In this document: piece after piece, positions 13,461 through 27,142 of the stretch
Numbering within the stretch: the stretch's first letter is position 1
How the letters are laid out: every line of letters starts with the position of its first letter
Source: Lethocerus indicus
Taxonomy: Eukaryota; Arthropoda; Insecta; Hemiptera; Belostomatidae
Assembly: GCA_019843655.1 (NCBI GenBank)
Contig: JACDQD010000106.1
Location: 2,418,001 to 2,482,000, forward strand
Length of the DNA stretch: 64,000 nt
Direction of reading: 5' to 3'
The notes under the pieces: generated by a model
The model's input: the letters and a program-made list of their open reading frames with translations, nothing else
Database searches by the model: none
Told to the model about the DNA's origin: nothing
Translations under genes and position numbers: made by a program

Positions 13461-16400
13461 CCATCTGCCGAGACTATTCCAACAGCGGACGCCGAGAAAA
13501 TGTGGAACGCCGCAACTACCATTCCTTTCCGGCCAGATAGGACCTAGCATGCGCGGTACAGTTCCTATTTTAAACTATGATGTATTGGTCCCAGTCCACC
13601 CAAGGTGATTTAGATATGTGCACTCCGCGAATTAGATGCTAACTGTTTATAAACTAATTTTTGTGAAATTAGAATTACTGTACTATATTTCAGGTGTAAA
13701 TCTTGAGTGCCTCCTCTTCCGATTCATATTTGCAATTTCATGTATTTCATTCATAGTATAGTTGAGAAAGGAATGGGTCCTGTCGTAAATAATGAAAAAC
13801 TTATTACTTTATACACACGCGCACTGAAGCACTTATTCCTACTTAATAGGAATCCTGCCCCTTAATTTCTTTTAACCTGTACTGTAATTAATACGCATAT
13901 TTGTCACTGGCCAAGTTGAATCTACAAAACCCACGTATCCGCGCATAAAAAGTCCTAACGGAAAAATCCATGAAAGGGGAAGCATCCAGACTTCTGAGTC
14001 ATTATTATCCTTTGAATCCTAAAAAAATTTACTACCTGAGGATCTTAACCCACTGACCTAATTGAGAGAGCGTTTAGTTTTACTGCTTTCTTTTAATTAG
14101 AGGCCCGTTGTTAAGTCCCCGAGCTCTCATTCGAAGTGATATTCGTTAATTGGGGCCGTGTGGGTCGAAGTGTGCCAGCGAGGCACGGATGCAACTAATG
14201 TTTCTGGGCGATATATCAATATTATTTAACCTTCCAACGGACCCCAATAGGTAAAGCGAGAGAGGACTGGTAGGTAGCACAATGCTTAGTCATTTGGTCG
14301 GCCGCGATGCCATAGAACTGAGCCCATAAAGCCCGCGTGCGCTTGTAGAACGGGTATACATTTCCGACGTAATTTGTTTCCACGGTTCAATCAGATTGAT
14401 AGTTTTGGGACCAAAATCTTTGGATATCGATGCGTACGTTATATTGAAGACTTCAAAGCATAAATAAAATTGACCCCCTCTCCTGACCCTGTTTTAATAC
14501 TCAACATATACAAGCTTTGATCACATTACAATCACCTTCAGCTTATAAGTGAAGTCCCACATCGCCCTTGAAGAAGCTCGGTGCGAAAGAAATTGGCACT
14601 AATTCCGAATAGGCTTGTGGGCCTATGCCGGCCCACATAAAAACCTCCTCCTTTTTAGGATCCTTCAGTCGGGCAGTAAATAAGTTTTATCGGCCACTCT
14701 AACGCAATATAAAATGCCAGAGGATTAAAATCTCACTGAATTTATCTTCTTACACGCCTTGGTTTATTTTTCCTGCGTTAGCTCCCACTTATTAACAGCC
14801 CTAATAAACCTAAACCGGTCATGAGCATCAATTATACCCTTAAAAGAAGCCTAACAGCTTTATAAGTACTTATAGCTCGAGCATGCTGTCGCCATTTATT
14901 TTAGGAAAATCTTTCTCTTCATTTATTCGCACAACCACTATCGATGTAAAATAACATAAATTGTATTAGTATTGTCAAATAATTTTAAAAAAAACAAAAA
15001 TTTAATAAAATGGGTCAAGGGTAATGTATAAGAAAAATATAAACATTTCAATTCAATTGCATTTAGTTTGTGTGCTTTTGACAAGTGGGTGTCAATTGTT
15101 TTGGCAATCGACAAATATCGTGAGGCGGGCGAGATAAATAGGGGCCGGAGGGATAACAATGGGAGAAACCCAAGGAATTCGAAATCCCGAATATCGAATG
15201 GTATTATTCTCCGATTGTGACCTACTCAAAACTTTTAAAGGGTACATAGGGCTTTGTCGGTATTTAAATTATTTCTGAAAAATCTTCAATAACGATTGAC
15301 TAAATAATATGCAATAGGTAATAACGAGAACCGCTTTCATTCCCTGGAAATAAGAAGCCATAGAAGCCAAGGGAACAGAAAAAAGAAGTCTATTATAGAA
15401 GAATATTTTTTTGAAAGAAATTAAATTTTATGATTAGAACATTATTAATGATCCACTTATTTATCTATCAACTCATTAGCTCGGCATATGCGAAAGGAAT
15501 TCCATGACATCGTGTGCATAGAAACTCCAGCAGGTTCAATTAATTAACACCAAACAACACCAGCAATTACATAGTAAAGACGTTTTAAAATAAACAGCAG
15601 TGAATAATATTCGAAGTATTTTGTTGATTGTATTATTTAAATTATCGTTTGTTTGCTTTCGTATTAAGCGTTTAATGCTTTAAGCATATATTGGAAGAAG
15701 ATGGATGTTGAGAAAATAATGGGATCGCAATTAAATTGTTAAATGGGAGGATGAAGAGGGGCAAAGAACCGCAGCAGGACCAACAAACGGTTCCCCTCTG
15801 GTCTTGTATGTTCAGCCGTGTGTGTATTTGTGTGCCTGCGTCAGAGGTACAATGTACACCTGCCGTACTAACCCGCTCGCCTCCTTCCTCCCCGAAGCCC
15901 AAGTTGACTTTGCTCTCTTTCCTACCGCCTTTACACTTCTCTGTCTGCTCTGTGTAATCGGCAAAGCCCCCGCCTGTCCCGCCGCACGATTCTGATTGAA
16001 CTTCAACTCGGGACAAACTTGGTTGGGGAGTGGGTGTCGGAGTTAAGGAGTAGGACGGCAGTGAAACCGCCTCCCACCGACGACTTTAATTTACCGTTTA
16101 ATGCTGTGTATTTGGCGAATGCAATTCCGACTTTCGTATTTCGGGAAATATTACAATAGAGCAGCTATTAGCGTGAGTTGGCAGTAACACTTCTGATATC
16201 TGATGCATTATTCCAAACAATAAAAATGATATGCATACCCATTCACCAACCAGGTAGTGTAATACAAACGTTATTTGAACATTTTCTTTTCGTTTTTTTT
16301 ATTTCCTTGTAGAGGGTAATGTGTGGGCGGAGTATTCTAAATTGCAATTAGCGGGGACTTGACGCTTACACCCAGTTTCCTTTCAGTTTCCTGGAAAATT

Positions 16401-19400
16401 GAATAGTAAATCCATCCCTCTCCTGAAGTGGTAATTCAATTTCAAGTTGACCCCAATGGTCCCTCATTCCGGGAACGGGATGTATCCAAGAACGCGGACC
16501 GTGATAAAGGGGAATGGATAGGATAGCGAAACGGATAAGAGGATTTGTTGTTAGCCAAATAAACGGCGGCCACTCGACGAAAGGATACGACTTGAGCCTT
16601 GCCGATGTCAGGGCAGTGCGCAAGGCCGACTATTATTAAAGACATAATATTATTATACTCGACGGAACCGCCCACACCGCCCGATCCTCTCGAATAACTG
16701 ATTTAGTGCCTAATGCCATCTTCCGAATGACAGCTGGATTAGGTCTCTTAGGAATAATAAGCCGATTTTAGAGGCATGAATGTTTCCTACTCCTCCTCCA
16801 AAGTGATTCATTCCATTCAAATAACGCCCACATTTTCGTATACATCACAAACACCGGCGATTACAGCAATTTTTGAGGGGGTACAGAATTTCTGTAATGA
16901 GCAACGGAATTCTTAAGCCATTACAGGGGAAATGCTACTGCGTGAAACAGATGATTCGGGGACGAGATTTAACGGGAATCCAAATCATTTTCCTAATCCA
17001 GATAATTAGCAGGAGGAAAAATATTGTCCGGAAGTAGCATCTGTTTATTAGGAAATTCATTTAGGGTGGAAATTCCTGGGCATACGAAAGGCGAAAATAT
17101 TCCTAAGAAACATTTCGGAGAGCGAGTCGGATAAATTGAATTTCTCTAACGATGAAATCCGTCGAGTCCGGTGTTGATTAAGCTTCGCAGGCAATGCGAA
17201 GGCAATAAAACCCGTGAAATTGGATTTACAGCAATGAAACTGCAGAAACAGTAAATTGCGTCATATCTAGGAAATTGCGGAAATGAATTAAATCTTTACT
17301 ATCGTGTATTTCGTAATTCTCAAATGATATTTTTTATATCATTTGGGCAATTTTGGAGTTGAAACTTTAACCATCTCTCCCTTTGTCACTCTCTTCCTCA
17401 ATATTGGGATAAAAGTAGATTCTGAAGCATATTGAGGCTTGAACTTGGTAACCTTCACGCCAATTGTATTTGTTGCTTCGCTTTCACTTTGGCAAGTCAT
17501 CCTATTTATAAAGCAAACTTGAATTTATTTTTCCTTATTCTTTATTTCAGATCAAATTTCAGATTTCACAAATGTATGTGCACTACAATAGAGCGATGTT
17601 ACTTGAGTATAGGTTAAACCGAGTACCTAATAGGTTTGCTACCTCTTCCCCACTCGTTATTAGAGGCTGACTGGGGCCTGGGATTATGAAATTGCCCCGC
17701 GTATAAGCATTGTTGGGGGCAACAATGCGAAGCGAAGTTATGGTGGGGAACCCTTCATCCTCTCTCATGGGTCGGGTGGGCTCTTCTTGTCTAGTCCCCG
17801 AAATCATATTACAGTTCAGCAGCATTCTCCCGAGTCTCATCCCACTACACCCCATTTATGTAACCCCATTAAACTTGGGCCCCGGCTGGCCGTTAAAACA
17901 ATTTCGGCTCGTCTGTAATGTTCGAATTAATTTCCAGAGTTTCGAAACTAGGTAAAATTCTGTGAAAACAGTGACGGACGGTGGGGACGATTCCTTCCAT
18001 GATAACTAATTTGGAGAGAAGCTAAAGTAGAAATTCTTAAACTTGGATTAAAATTAGTAGAAGTAGTCAAATTATTCCTAATTATAGGATGGAAAATTAG
18101 GAACAAGATTTCAGAACTACCAAATGCATATACAACTCTTCTAGATATTACCGACACTCGTTAAAATTTGAAGTCATACTCTCCACACAGTCCCTCCAAT
18201 TTCGATTAAAACGCAAGTTTGTTTGAAAAGCGTTTGGTTTGAAATTATTTTATTCTACATCTTGAATAGTTTCCAGTCTCTCTGAATTATCATAGCTCCG
18301 TAGAACTCTCCGTCTGTCCAATTACTCAGTCGGCGTGTTCACCTCAGCGGCACCTTAGTTCACCTTTCCAAGTACAGTGCACAATCCTCCACCATCCATT
18401 CCCACCTTCACTACTTCCATTAAATTGTCTTCTGTATTCTGATTGACCCTCCGACCCACTAACTTAGTTTTCCTTTCCTATTCATCCTATTTGGTCTAGC
18501 CCCTTCGTTGTTTTGTCTCCATCCGCCGCCGGGTTACAAATTACCCGCTCCGTTATTGCAGATATTTACATGTGTATTTTATTTATTTCAAACTAATAAA
18601 CCCATCATCGCTTACTAAAATTATAATGTCGCTTTAAATAATCCATTGAAACCTTAATTTCCCGCGTATTTAATATATATATAATTTTTTTTATAAAGAA
18701 ATAATTATTAATTTATTTTTATACTTGGTGGGGGTATATAGGGATCCAGCGATCCGGTTTGGTGTGACTATTCCGTTTTCCTTTAGCCCATTCGCGATCT
18801 GCGTTATTGAAATTCTGCTAATATCAAACACAGAATTGAACATTGAACTATGTGAAACTAATTGTTCGGAGGACGGAGAGTGGTACAGTGGGCGGAGTGG
18901 ATATAGGTTCAATATAATAGAATGCGTCCAGTGATTAGAAACGTCACGGCCAGTATCGGCTGGGCCGGGACTATTTCTCTCCATATCATTTCATGCCAGC
19001 TCTAATAATTCCCATGTTAATTTGAGGAAGGATAAGGTATAGTGGCCGCTTCTATCAAATCTACACATAAGGTTGACCCTGGAAATATGCGCAGAGAAAC
19101 CGGAAAACTTTACGCTCATCAGTAAGAGCAGTTTGAAAAATAGGAAGCTGCAGTGAATAAAATAAAGTGTTACGCTCTAAGGAAAGAGCGGTGATATTAG
19201 TAGCTTAATCCCTGAAATATTACGTGCGTAAATCAATTTTGTTAATCTTTGAGACTGTTGAGTCATAATAAAACATTTTATCACACTCCCCAAATTATTA
19301 AACTTCGGTATATAATATTCGTTTTCACCTAAAGTTCATATATTCAGCTTAAACAATATACCTTCCATTAGGCAGGAACCGAAATGAAAAAGATCATTTT

Positions 19401-22136
19401 TTTTATCCGTCTTTTTAGACGAACTTTCAGTTTCCCATTATAGGCCCGTTCGTTTCGCCTGGAAGCGTTCTTGAAGGCGAGAAAGAACCTGCCTCGATCC
19501 CTTTTTCGGCGCCCATAATTCCCTCCCCACTTTATTATTAGTATTTTATAATTTAATAAAAAAAACTTGGGCCACTATACAACCTTCCGCTGCAGAAAAG
19601 GGCCGGCCCCTTCGGGTAGTCCGGCTCTCAGATTCCAAGCCTTTATTTTTAATATTGCTGGGATGTTTTAAAATGAGATTTCATACTGGAATTTCTTTCG
19701 GGTGATCACGGGGCACATTCAATATTGCGAGGAGAGCCGTGGCTCGATTATTTATATCTTCATGGAATAGAAATTGTTTTTGCCTTTTAATATTTTTTCT
19801 TTCGGTCGCCCCTTTCAAGTATTGTGTGACTGATTTAATTATTCCGATTACAATCCAATTAATCGATAAGCAAATTTTGGAACTGAAATAAATATAATTC
19901 CAATATTTAGAACAACTTCTCTCTTCATCCTGTTTAATCTTTATGAGGTAGTTTTCACATATCAAGAGAACCAGTAAGCGGGAAATAAACTAATGGATTT
20001 ATTGAGGTCAAGAAGAATAAACTCAAGAAAAACTTAATGTTTGAGTATGTATATATACTGTGTTTATAAAGCTCACTCTCTTAATAGTGGTATATGAATA
20101 CTGATAATTCCCTAATGCAAGTATCCCTTAAAATTAATTTAAGTAAATATTTGTGCATGAAACCTACTTTTTGTGTACCTGTCCTTATTTCACGATTTAC
20201 ATTGCTTTCACGGACGAGGAATCAGAATTGATCAGGTATGAAACTTTGAGAGTTGTGACTTTATTTTACTCAAACATTCTGCCCCTAACAGAACGTTACT
20301 GGCGACTGGTTGTATACAAAGTGGGTGAACAACGAGGAGAAGGGGGAGGGGTGAACAAATGGGAAAAGAAGAACAAAAAAGTAGAGAACACTACCATGAA
20401 TATTTCATGGATGTGAAAAAGTGATAGGACGCGAAAGTAACCCGAGTGAGGAAAGGAACCGAAGGAGGAATGAGCCAGACGGTAAGCAAACACCGCCCTC
20501 CTCCCGTCTAAAATTTCAATGAATATCAATATTGCCAGCCGAGTTTATCCACTTCAATTCAAAAATGAAAATTTCTCCCCTTCCTTACTGGGCGCCAACC
20601 AGGGATATTGAGAACGCCGGAAGAGAAGTCTCAATGGATGGTCAATACTCAGAGAAATGCCGTAAGAGATTTATAAAGATTGTATCAGGGGAGGATGGAT
20701 GTTTTGGATAGGTAGTGGTGTTTGAATGGAATCTATGGACAAAACCTAGATGACGCCATTGAAATTTATTCACGAAACCACCCTTAATTTTTTTCATGTA
20801 AAATGCGATGGTAATTCAAATTTCCAAACAGCACAAAATTGAATTGAAACATGGAATTATCGCACTATTGTTGGTTAAATTAAAATATTTAGTTCATGTT
20901 TCAACTGATAATTCAATTATGAAGCATTATTAATGTGCCATCAATAATAATATGAAACCAAAATTTGACTTTCAGAGTGTATAAAGAACGGTAACTGAAC
21001 ATAATTTCATATGCAGGGCTCTTATTTACATGCAGCCTCCGAAAATCCGGAATACGATCGACCCATATTTTATTTCGTGCTATACTATTGGCATTAGAAT
21101 TTCAACGGCCAATAATTAAGTATCAGAAAAGTAAATCTGAATGGGGCCGCCCGAATGAAACGCCCGAGCAATTTCATTCCGCGCTGACTAAATGTCAGAT
21201 TCAATTCATTTAATGCCGTTTAACCCGTTTTACTATACTCAACGATGCCATTCAATTCCGCGGTGAACCAATTTACGAGGTTCCCGATTCAATATTCGAA
21301 CACAAGTAGTTGGTAATTAACCCGCAATGGGGTCTTTCCTGGTGATGGCATGCCGAAAAATATATTCCATAATACGAGAATTGTACTGATTGGAGGAATA
21401 GGAGGAACCTGGATGAGATTTTGGGGGAATATGAAAAAATGAAAGCAGGATTATTTACAAAGGTATGGCCAAGCGAAAGATAAAATACAAGAATCTTTTC
21501 AAGGTACGAATTGAATACTCTTCGGATAAATAATTTCATTACTATATAATTCTCTAATATTATACAAGGATATCTTTTTTCCTTCAACAAACAATTGTTG
21601 TCTCACTGCTGTCTTTAAAATAAGATTTAGTTGTACTCTTCTATTCCCTTTTCTGTTTCCAATAGGAGACAGAGCGTCATAAACTTATCTAGGCTGCCGA
21701 GTATGATTATATATCTCCTCTGTATCTTCCTCTACTAGTAAGCCCTCCAGAGGGGAGGTTTACGGGTCCAGTAACCCCGGTTCATACGAGTACTAAGTCA
21801 TTAATAGCGATATTGTCCCTTAGTAGGTGGTGCACTCAAAATCCTTTATTCTTTAGATTCTTTATTATTTATTTATTTAGAATGCGTGGCCTTCAGATCC
21901 ATATAAATCAAAATTAATGAGCGGCAATAGGCGAGGAATGGAAAAACAGAAATTACCTTCTTTCATCTACCTAATTACAACGATTATTGGATGAGTGACC
22001 CACGAATGTGTTCTTCGAGGGATAAATGTTTACTGGGATCACAGTTCCTAACCGTATACGATGTGACAAATAATAATTGTTTGTATTCTATAATTTTTAA
22101 TAAAAACCTTTTTACAATTATTACATCACAACAATT
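13461..22136. other. Non-coding sequence
   Basis: About 8.7 kb without a supported gene. A perfect hairpin lies at 17321-17345 and is listed separately. Pyrimidine-rich text at 15780-15960 and purine-rich text at 20330-20470 open several frames at once and explain most of the open frames there. Compositionally balanced blocks with AATTAAA-type sites occur near 16880-17280 and 21080-21290. I recognise no domains, tRNA or transposon ends. Confidence 0.45.
17321..17345. repeat. Perfect short hairpin
   Basis: Arms CAAATGATAT (17321-17330) and ATATCATTTG (17336-17345) flank a loop of five T. The arms are too short for a typical miRNA precursor. No conserved miRNA seed is recognised. Confidence 0.8.
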
Positions 22137-22172
22137 ATATTAGATTACTTAGATTATTAGATTATATTAGAT
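22137..22172. repeat. TTAGATTA-type short tandem repeat
   Basis: Four to five imperfect units of TTAGAT with AT spacers in about 35 bp. This is not the arthropod telomere repeat TTAGG: the G-pair is absent and the unit varies. Confidence 0.8.
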
Positions 22173-22753
22173 TGAACATGCCCCCGGTAATAGTTCATAT
22201 TTTTTTATGTTGTATACGTACAGATGAATCACCTTCTGTGCTACTTCCAGCTATTAGGATTAGGCGGTACGCTTTCTCTAAAAGGCGGACGGCCGCAACA
22301 TTTTTCAGGAAATCAGGACGGGATGCGGTCACTCGGAGTTTACGATAGCTGATCTCTTGAGTCAAATCCTCTGTGTAACTGGGCCGTTCTCCGTTCCCCA
22401 CATCAGAAGCACGGTCGGTTCCGTTTTTTCCTGTACTTCTTTCGAGGCCGATCGGCCCCCCCCCCCTTTTCCAGTCCCTTATCGGGTTGTTCCATCTCCC
22501 TCTTCTACCGCAACACGCGATACCTCATTTCTCCCGACAAATACCAGAACCTCGTTTCTTCTTTTTGTCCCGTTTTTTTCTTTGAGGGGGAGATCGAGCG
22601 CACATTAGTCCTGGTCAGAAATGCTGACTAGTAGCGTGCTTCAAGTCCAAAATGCCAAAAAATATTGTTCAGTTTCACTACTGTGGTCTTGTGGTCAAAC
22701 CATTTTTTCAAATATATTACTATAAATAAAACTCTATCTTTCCCTCTCCATCA
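22173..22753. other. Non-coding sequence upstream of LINE relic
   Basis: Contains a run of about 13 C near 22456-22468 and pyrimidine-rich text that opens frames by composition. Part of 22620-22753 may be an unrecognisable upstream piece of the LINE relic that follows. Confidence 0.4.
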
Positions 22754-23002
22754 CTTTTCACGTGGAATCCCCATACCCGAGTCAAAAGAATCGAATTAAA
22801 CCTGAAATTGGGACTTTTAAGACCATTACTAAAACGGACATCAAAATTGACCTTAAGTAACAAACTGACAATATAAAAAGCGATACTTAAACCGACATTG
22901 ACATACGGTATAGAGCTATGGGATTCCACCAAGACATCCAACATCAGTCGCATCCAGAGATTTAAGTCAAAAGTCCTTAATGCTCCCTTAATGCTTAATT
23001 AA
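22754..23002 (+). pseudogene. Jockey-like LINE reverse transcriptase relic (C-terminal part)
   Basis: One plus-strand frame reads through about 83 codons with a single internal stop. Recognisable pieces in order are LFTWNPH (from 22754), the basic and leucine-rich stretch after RVKRIELNLKLG, LSNKLTI, then KAILKPTLTYGIELWDS and TSNISRIQRFKSKVLNAP. These match the region after the catalytic palm in Jockey-clade non-LTR retrotransposons, where IYK-ILKP, YGIQLWG and NI-RIQ-FQSK-LR are typical. The in-frame TAA at 22874-22876 sits where the family usually has Tyr, one base away from TAY. The frame ends at TAA 23000-23002. No catalytic motifs, 5' portion or clear poly-A tail with target duplication are seen, so this is a dead fragment. 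Confidence 0.82.
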
Positions 23003-24029
23003 AAAATACATGCAGCATTTGTACATATGACAATGTTGATTGTACAAAATAAAGAAAGGTTAAAAAAAACCATCACTCATATCATCTATGCAATCAAATA
23101 ATCAAGATTTTTGTGGTCTTTTACGATCACTCTCTTTGGGTTACCTACTTTCTTATTTATGCGGTTTCAGTTTACAAGGAAAAGTATTGTTCATGAGTAA
23201 ACGCAAAAGATTAATTTTATTGACACAAGTTTAGACAAAGGGATTTTAATCGACCTCGGGCCGCGATTAACTTTTTATTATCGCAGTAAACTTTAATTCG
23301 CCACATTCTGCTGTACCCAGAATTCATATTAGTTGCCTCCCCTGTCCGTCATAAACCCCCCAGTTAATTTAATACCGGCTTATTAAATTCGACTGCGTCT
23401 CAGCGCCGACAACTTCCCTGGGGCTAATTAGCCGAGCAGAACACTCGGTATATGGACGGGACAAAAAATTAAAATGCCACGCCCGCGTTTAGGATCCAGA
23501 AAAAAAACGTGGCGACTATTTATAAAGCGTATAAATTTTATAACTCATACACTAGTATATTACTGTTCCACTAAAATGAATCGTAACTGGCACAATGTTA
23601 AGACAGAAAATTATTAACCTCCGAGTGTCACTTTTCTAATCTCCTCTCTGAGGTTAGAGATTTCATTGTAGGGTTAGATTCTCCGGTAACGGTTCTCTAT
23701 CATTTTCAGTCGCAGATGTTTAATATGTGTTAAACGCCTGCTTCGAATATTATCGCACACTCTCTTTTTTTAGGCCCTAGTCATACCAATAATAGAGTAT
23801 CTCATTTCAACGATTCGAACGATAATACTACAGTAATTTAAACTCGATGATTTAGCCGAGTTCAATGAAGATCGATGGGGTGATTATCAATATGGAATGT
23901 AGTTGGCTGGACAGTGGTATTGGCATTAACCGTATATTCAGTGTCATCAATGTCGATTGCCATACACATCAGGTGAATTAACCCCGTACACGAGGGTTCA
24001 ACGAGCCCTTGTGATCAATTCGGCAATGA
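23003..24029. other. Non-coding sequence
   Basis: The patch 23240-23510 is compositionally balanced and includes a perfect 12-bp palindrome GGCTAATTAGCC at 23422-23433 with a homeodomain-type TAATTA centre. Otherwise nothing is recognised. Confidence 0.45.
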
Positions 24030-24258
24030 ACTGGCAAGTTTCTGAACCTCGTCTCTAATATTTCCAGCTGTCCGCCGTCTATTCTTGAGGAAAGCTTCTT
24101 TGATCATATGCAAGTTAAACACGTCATGTTCATACAAACCTTCTATTTACTTGGTGCTTTCTTGGCCTCTAGTATATTTCTGCCTATGGGTCTGTGGGAT
24201 CTCGATCTGATGCCTTCTCACTCCGCCTTTTGTCCATCAGCCTCAGGATCTCATCCGT
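24030..24258 (-). pseudogene. RTE-like LINE relic (endonuclease-RT linker region)
   Basis: On the minus strand, one frame beginning at 24255 reads DEILRLMDKRR, a sequence typical of the linker between endonuclease and RT in insect RTE-like LINEs (EIL-LM-RR). Further on, in another frame, is EHDVFNLHMIKEAF (FNLH at 24108-24119) followed by NRRRTAGNIRDEVQKL. This matches the family pattern HD-FNLHKK-KE with a following basic stretch and a D-containing turn. Several stops and at least one frame change lie between the two pieces. No catalytic RT motifs are visible, so the element is long dead. The clade assignment is from memory of the motif order; a related LINE clade is possible. Confidence 0.6.
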
Positions 24259-27049
24259 CATCTACTGTTTCTTCTTCTAGCCTTCTTCTGTTGGCAGATT
24301 AGAAACTCGTCTTTGTCTTTTCGAAACCTCCCTTAACCTTTCCCGAGCCCGTCATACGGGTACATGTACTGGTTGGTGGTATTCCTTGCATTCCTCATCA
24401 GATCGTTGCGGAACAGTCTTGCCTACAGGAACGGTCCCTCTGAAGCCTGGCCTTCAGGTTAAATATGACGAGGATCGACATCCTCAAAGTTTTCCTAACA
24501 TCCTAGGTAACCGATCAAGCAAGATTAAATCAATCAGGTACATTGTAATATTTTCTTGGGCCACCGATCATCCCTGTGATTCCTCTATCCCAGTCAGAAA
24601 AACGACCATGACCCATAGCCCAATTCGTTTTAGAACCGGAATTGAAAAAAATGTGTGATCTTTAACTGCCACTCGACCGTATGCAGAATAGTTAGTCAAG
24701 GATGAAATAATTAATGAAGGCTTGTGACTCCAAATGAAATGAAAAATAAAAAACAAATACTTAGGTCATCGCGTTTAATTCACGTAATTTAACTATATAA
24801 TTTCAATTTAAAAAATATACATTTTGCACATCATAGCAAATATTGTCGAAAGTATTTAAGATCAGTCAATGAGAATAATATCGCATTCCATAAATTCGCA
24901 AGGTCGAATATTATATTTCCATGTGAGTATTTTTATCTTGAAATATGGACTGAGACATAGATTGTTAAGACAGTTTCAGTCATAACAACCCCTGGTCTGT
25001 CGAGGAGGTTTCTCTAACGGCCGATCGTTGAAGGTCACCCGACCAAGAAAAAGTAGAACTGACCGAACCCGAATTTACAGAGGACCTCAGGACCCCTTAA
25101 TATTTCTTTTCTGAGAGCCGTGTAAATCTTCAGAGGAGGCCGACCGACCGTAAGACATGGGATCCGAACGGCCAAACGGTCTATTTATTGCCTTTCAGTA
25201 TAATAAACAGCACCCAGGAATTTTTCATCCACGTTCAACGATGGCTCTCCACATCTCCCGCAACCGTCCTACTTCCAAGGACCCATTTAAAATAGCTCCA
25301 ATTTTAAAAAGTGAGCTCAGATTTATTTTCTTAAGAGTGATAATTCCCTAATGATGCCTACTGATTTCTTGCGGATTGTCGCATCAATTATATATACGTT
25401 TAGTAAGATCTTGTAACAACTTGCTGTAACAGTTGTAGCAACTGTCAAGTAACAACTTCTTAAAGTAACTTTCAGCTAACTACAGGGATGATTGAAGTGT
25501 TGATTTTTTCCTTGTAACCTTCTTTTGGGGTTTTCAGCATTCTAGACATACTTCACATTGAATCCTTCACGATCACACGATTTCAACCTAATGGAAAAAA
25601 TTAGGCAGAGTTGAAAAAAATAAACCTCGTCCGTCATGATTCATTACGATGAATAGTGGACAATGAAATCTAAGGAACGGCCAGTTCAAAAACCGGCAGT
25701 TACGTAAAGCCAGACGAGGCGTGGCGTAGGCATTTCAATTTGAAATCGTCGATTCAGGTCGTTAGAGAGTGAAATTCGGGCCGTTACCCGGCCTCCAAAC
25801 GGCCGTCCACCGGCAAATTTTCAACCGCCGGGTGCCGCTAATTAAAAGAGGAATAAAAGAAAAAATCGTGAAATGTCCCTCTGTTGGGGATTACCACTGA
25901 ATAGCAGAAATTTTTATGTATAATAGCGCGCTCGGCTGGAACGGACACGATAAGAAGTTTCAACCGAAACAGAATGCTTAAGCAAGAATTTGTGCATGAA
26001 CATGATGGATATATCATTTTCACAACACCAATTGGTCGGTAGCTGAATTCGCAAAAACATTCATGAAAGAAAGAAGTACGAATACAGGACTAAGAAAATA
26101 GGCCGGTGCGTTTGGACCCTTTAAGCCGTTGTTAACACTTCCCCTGGTGGAGCCAGAAGTAAATTTGGAGAAAAAATGGAGAGAGGCGATTTTGAATAGG
26201 CCGAGCTATTGGCGGTTCGAGATTGGTGAAGCCCACCTGCAATAAATAATTCAGTACACCGATTTCTATTCCCCAAATATCCCCCTCCTCCGGCGGCCAT
26301 TCAACTTCAAAAGGGAACCTCCCTTATACTGAATAATCCTGGCTGGTATACCTCTCTGGATACAATCTTTCGCTCAAAGAATATTAGGCTGACCCCTATT
26401 GTGGGCAGCTCCCTTCGAGAACAGGGGGCGACGGTAATATGTAGAATAAACCAAGGAAAATAATTAATGATTTAAAAAGTTAATACGACACCGAAATTTT
26501 CAATTTTTCATCTTCTTGCAAGCAATCTCATCTAAAGAGGAATACGCAAAGCACAGCAGAACAAATTCTAAAAGAAAGAAAAGACGAATAAATTCTTCCA
26601 AACGCGATCGTGACCGAGATTAAGAAAGGAAAATAAATCTATCGAGCGTAACCGGTGTCTACTTGGCCGGTGGGATCACCCTTGAAGGTAAAAAATCGAA
26701 TTACTCATCCTTAGGCGTAGTCACGCTCTGCCACCTGACTTGAAATTTGCTTACATAAATCAAAATCAATCCAAGTGGCGACTCCTTTCCAGGCACCTTA
26801 ATAATTCTATTCACGGAAAACATATTTTCTCCCTTTCGAGTATGACGGATGTCTTCTATATTAAAAGAAGCAAAAACATGAACATCATTGTTAATTCAAT
26901 GTTTTCCAATTTTAGAGATGCAGAACAAGTTTTATTATGTGCTTACATGAAACGGAACTGCATTATAACGTCGAAATCATACATTATTAACTGCAACAAA
27001 TCTGTTTTTATATACACTTAGTTGAGATTGTCACGGATATTTCTGTAAG
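24259..27049. other. Non-coding sequence
   Basis: The first 200 bp may extend the LINE relic upstream on the minus strand but cannot be aligned by eye. Open frames at 24386-24658, 25157-25351 and 26740-27021 show no recognisable domain. No RNA gene is seen. Confidence 0.4.
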
Positions 27050-27142
27050 TCCAGGGTGTATATTATACAATATAACGCATGTAGCGAAGGCTAGTCCGCA
27101 CAACACGTTAGATATACAGGTTAGTATTAGTAACGCCGTGAC
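27050..27142 (+). repeat. Dispersed palindromic repeat, copy B
   Basis: Same orientation as copy A at 4539. Shared blocks are TCCAG at the start, ACAATATAA, GCATGTA, CGAAGGC, GTTAGATAT, CAGGTTAGTATTAG and AACGCCGTGAC. The left palindrome arm is decayed (GGCTAGTCCG in place of CTAATACTAGACCCG) and the right arm is intact. With copy A it defines an element of about 95-100 bp. Confidence 0.65.

Noticed and set aside
17321..17345. miRNA precursor
   Set aside because: The stem is only 10 bp with a 5-nt loop, far shorter than a miRNA precursor.
22137..22172. Possible telomere-like repeat
   Set aside because: The unit is TTAGAT with variable spacers, not TTAGG, and is only about 35 bp long.
26195..26235. 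GGTTCGAGATT resembling a tRNA B box
   Set aside because: No matching A box, anticodon arm or acceptor stem could be drawn around it.
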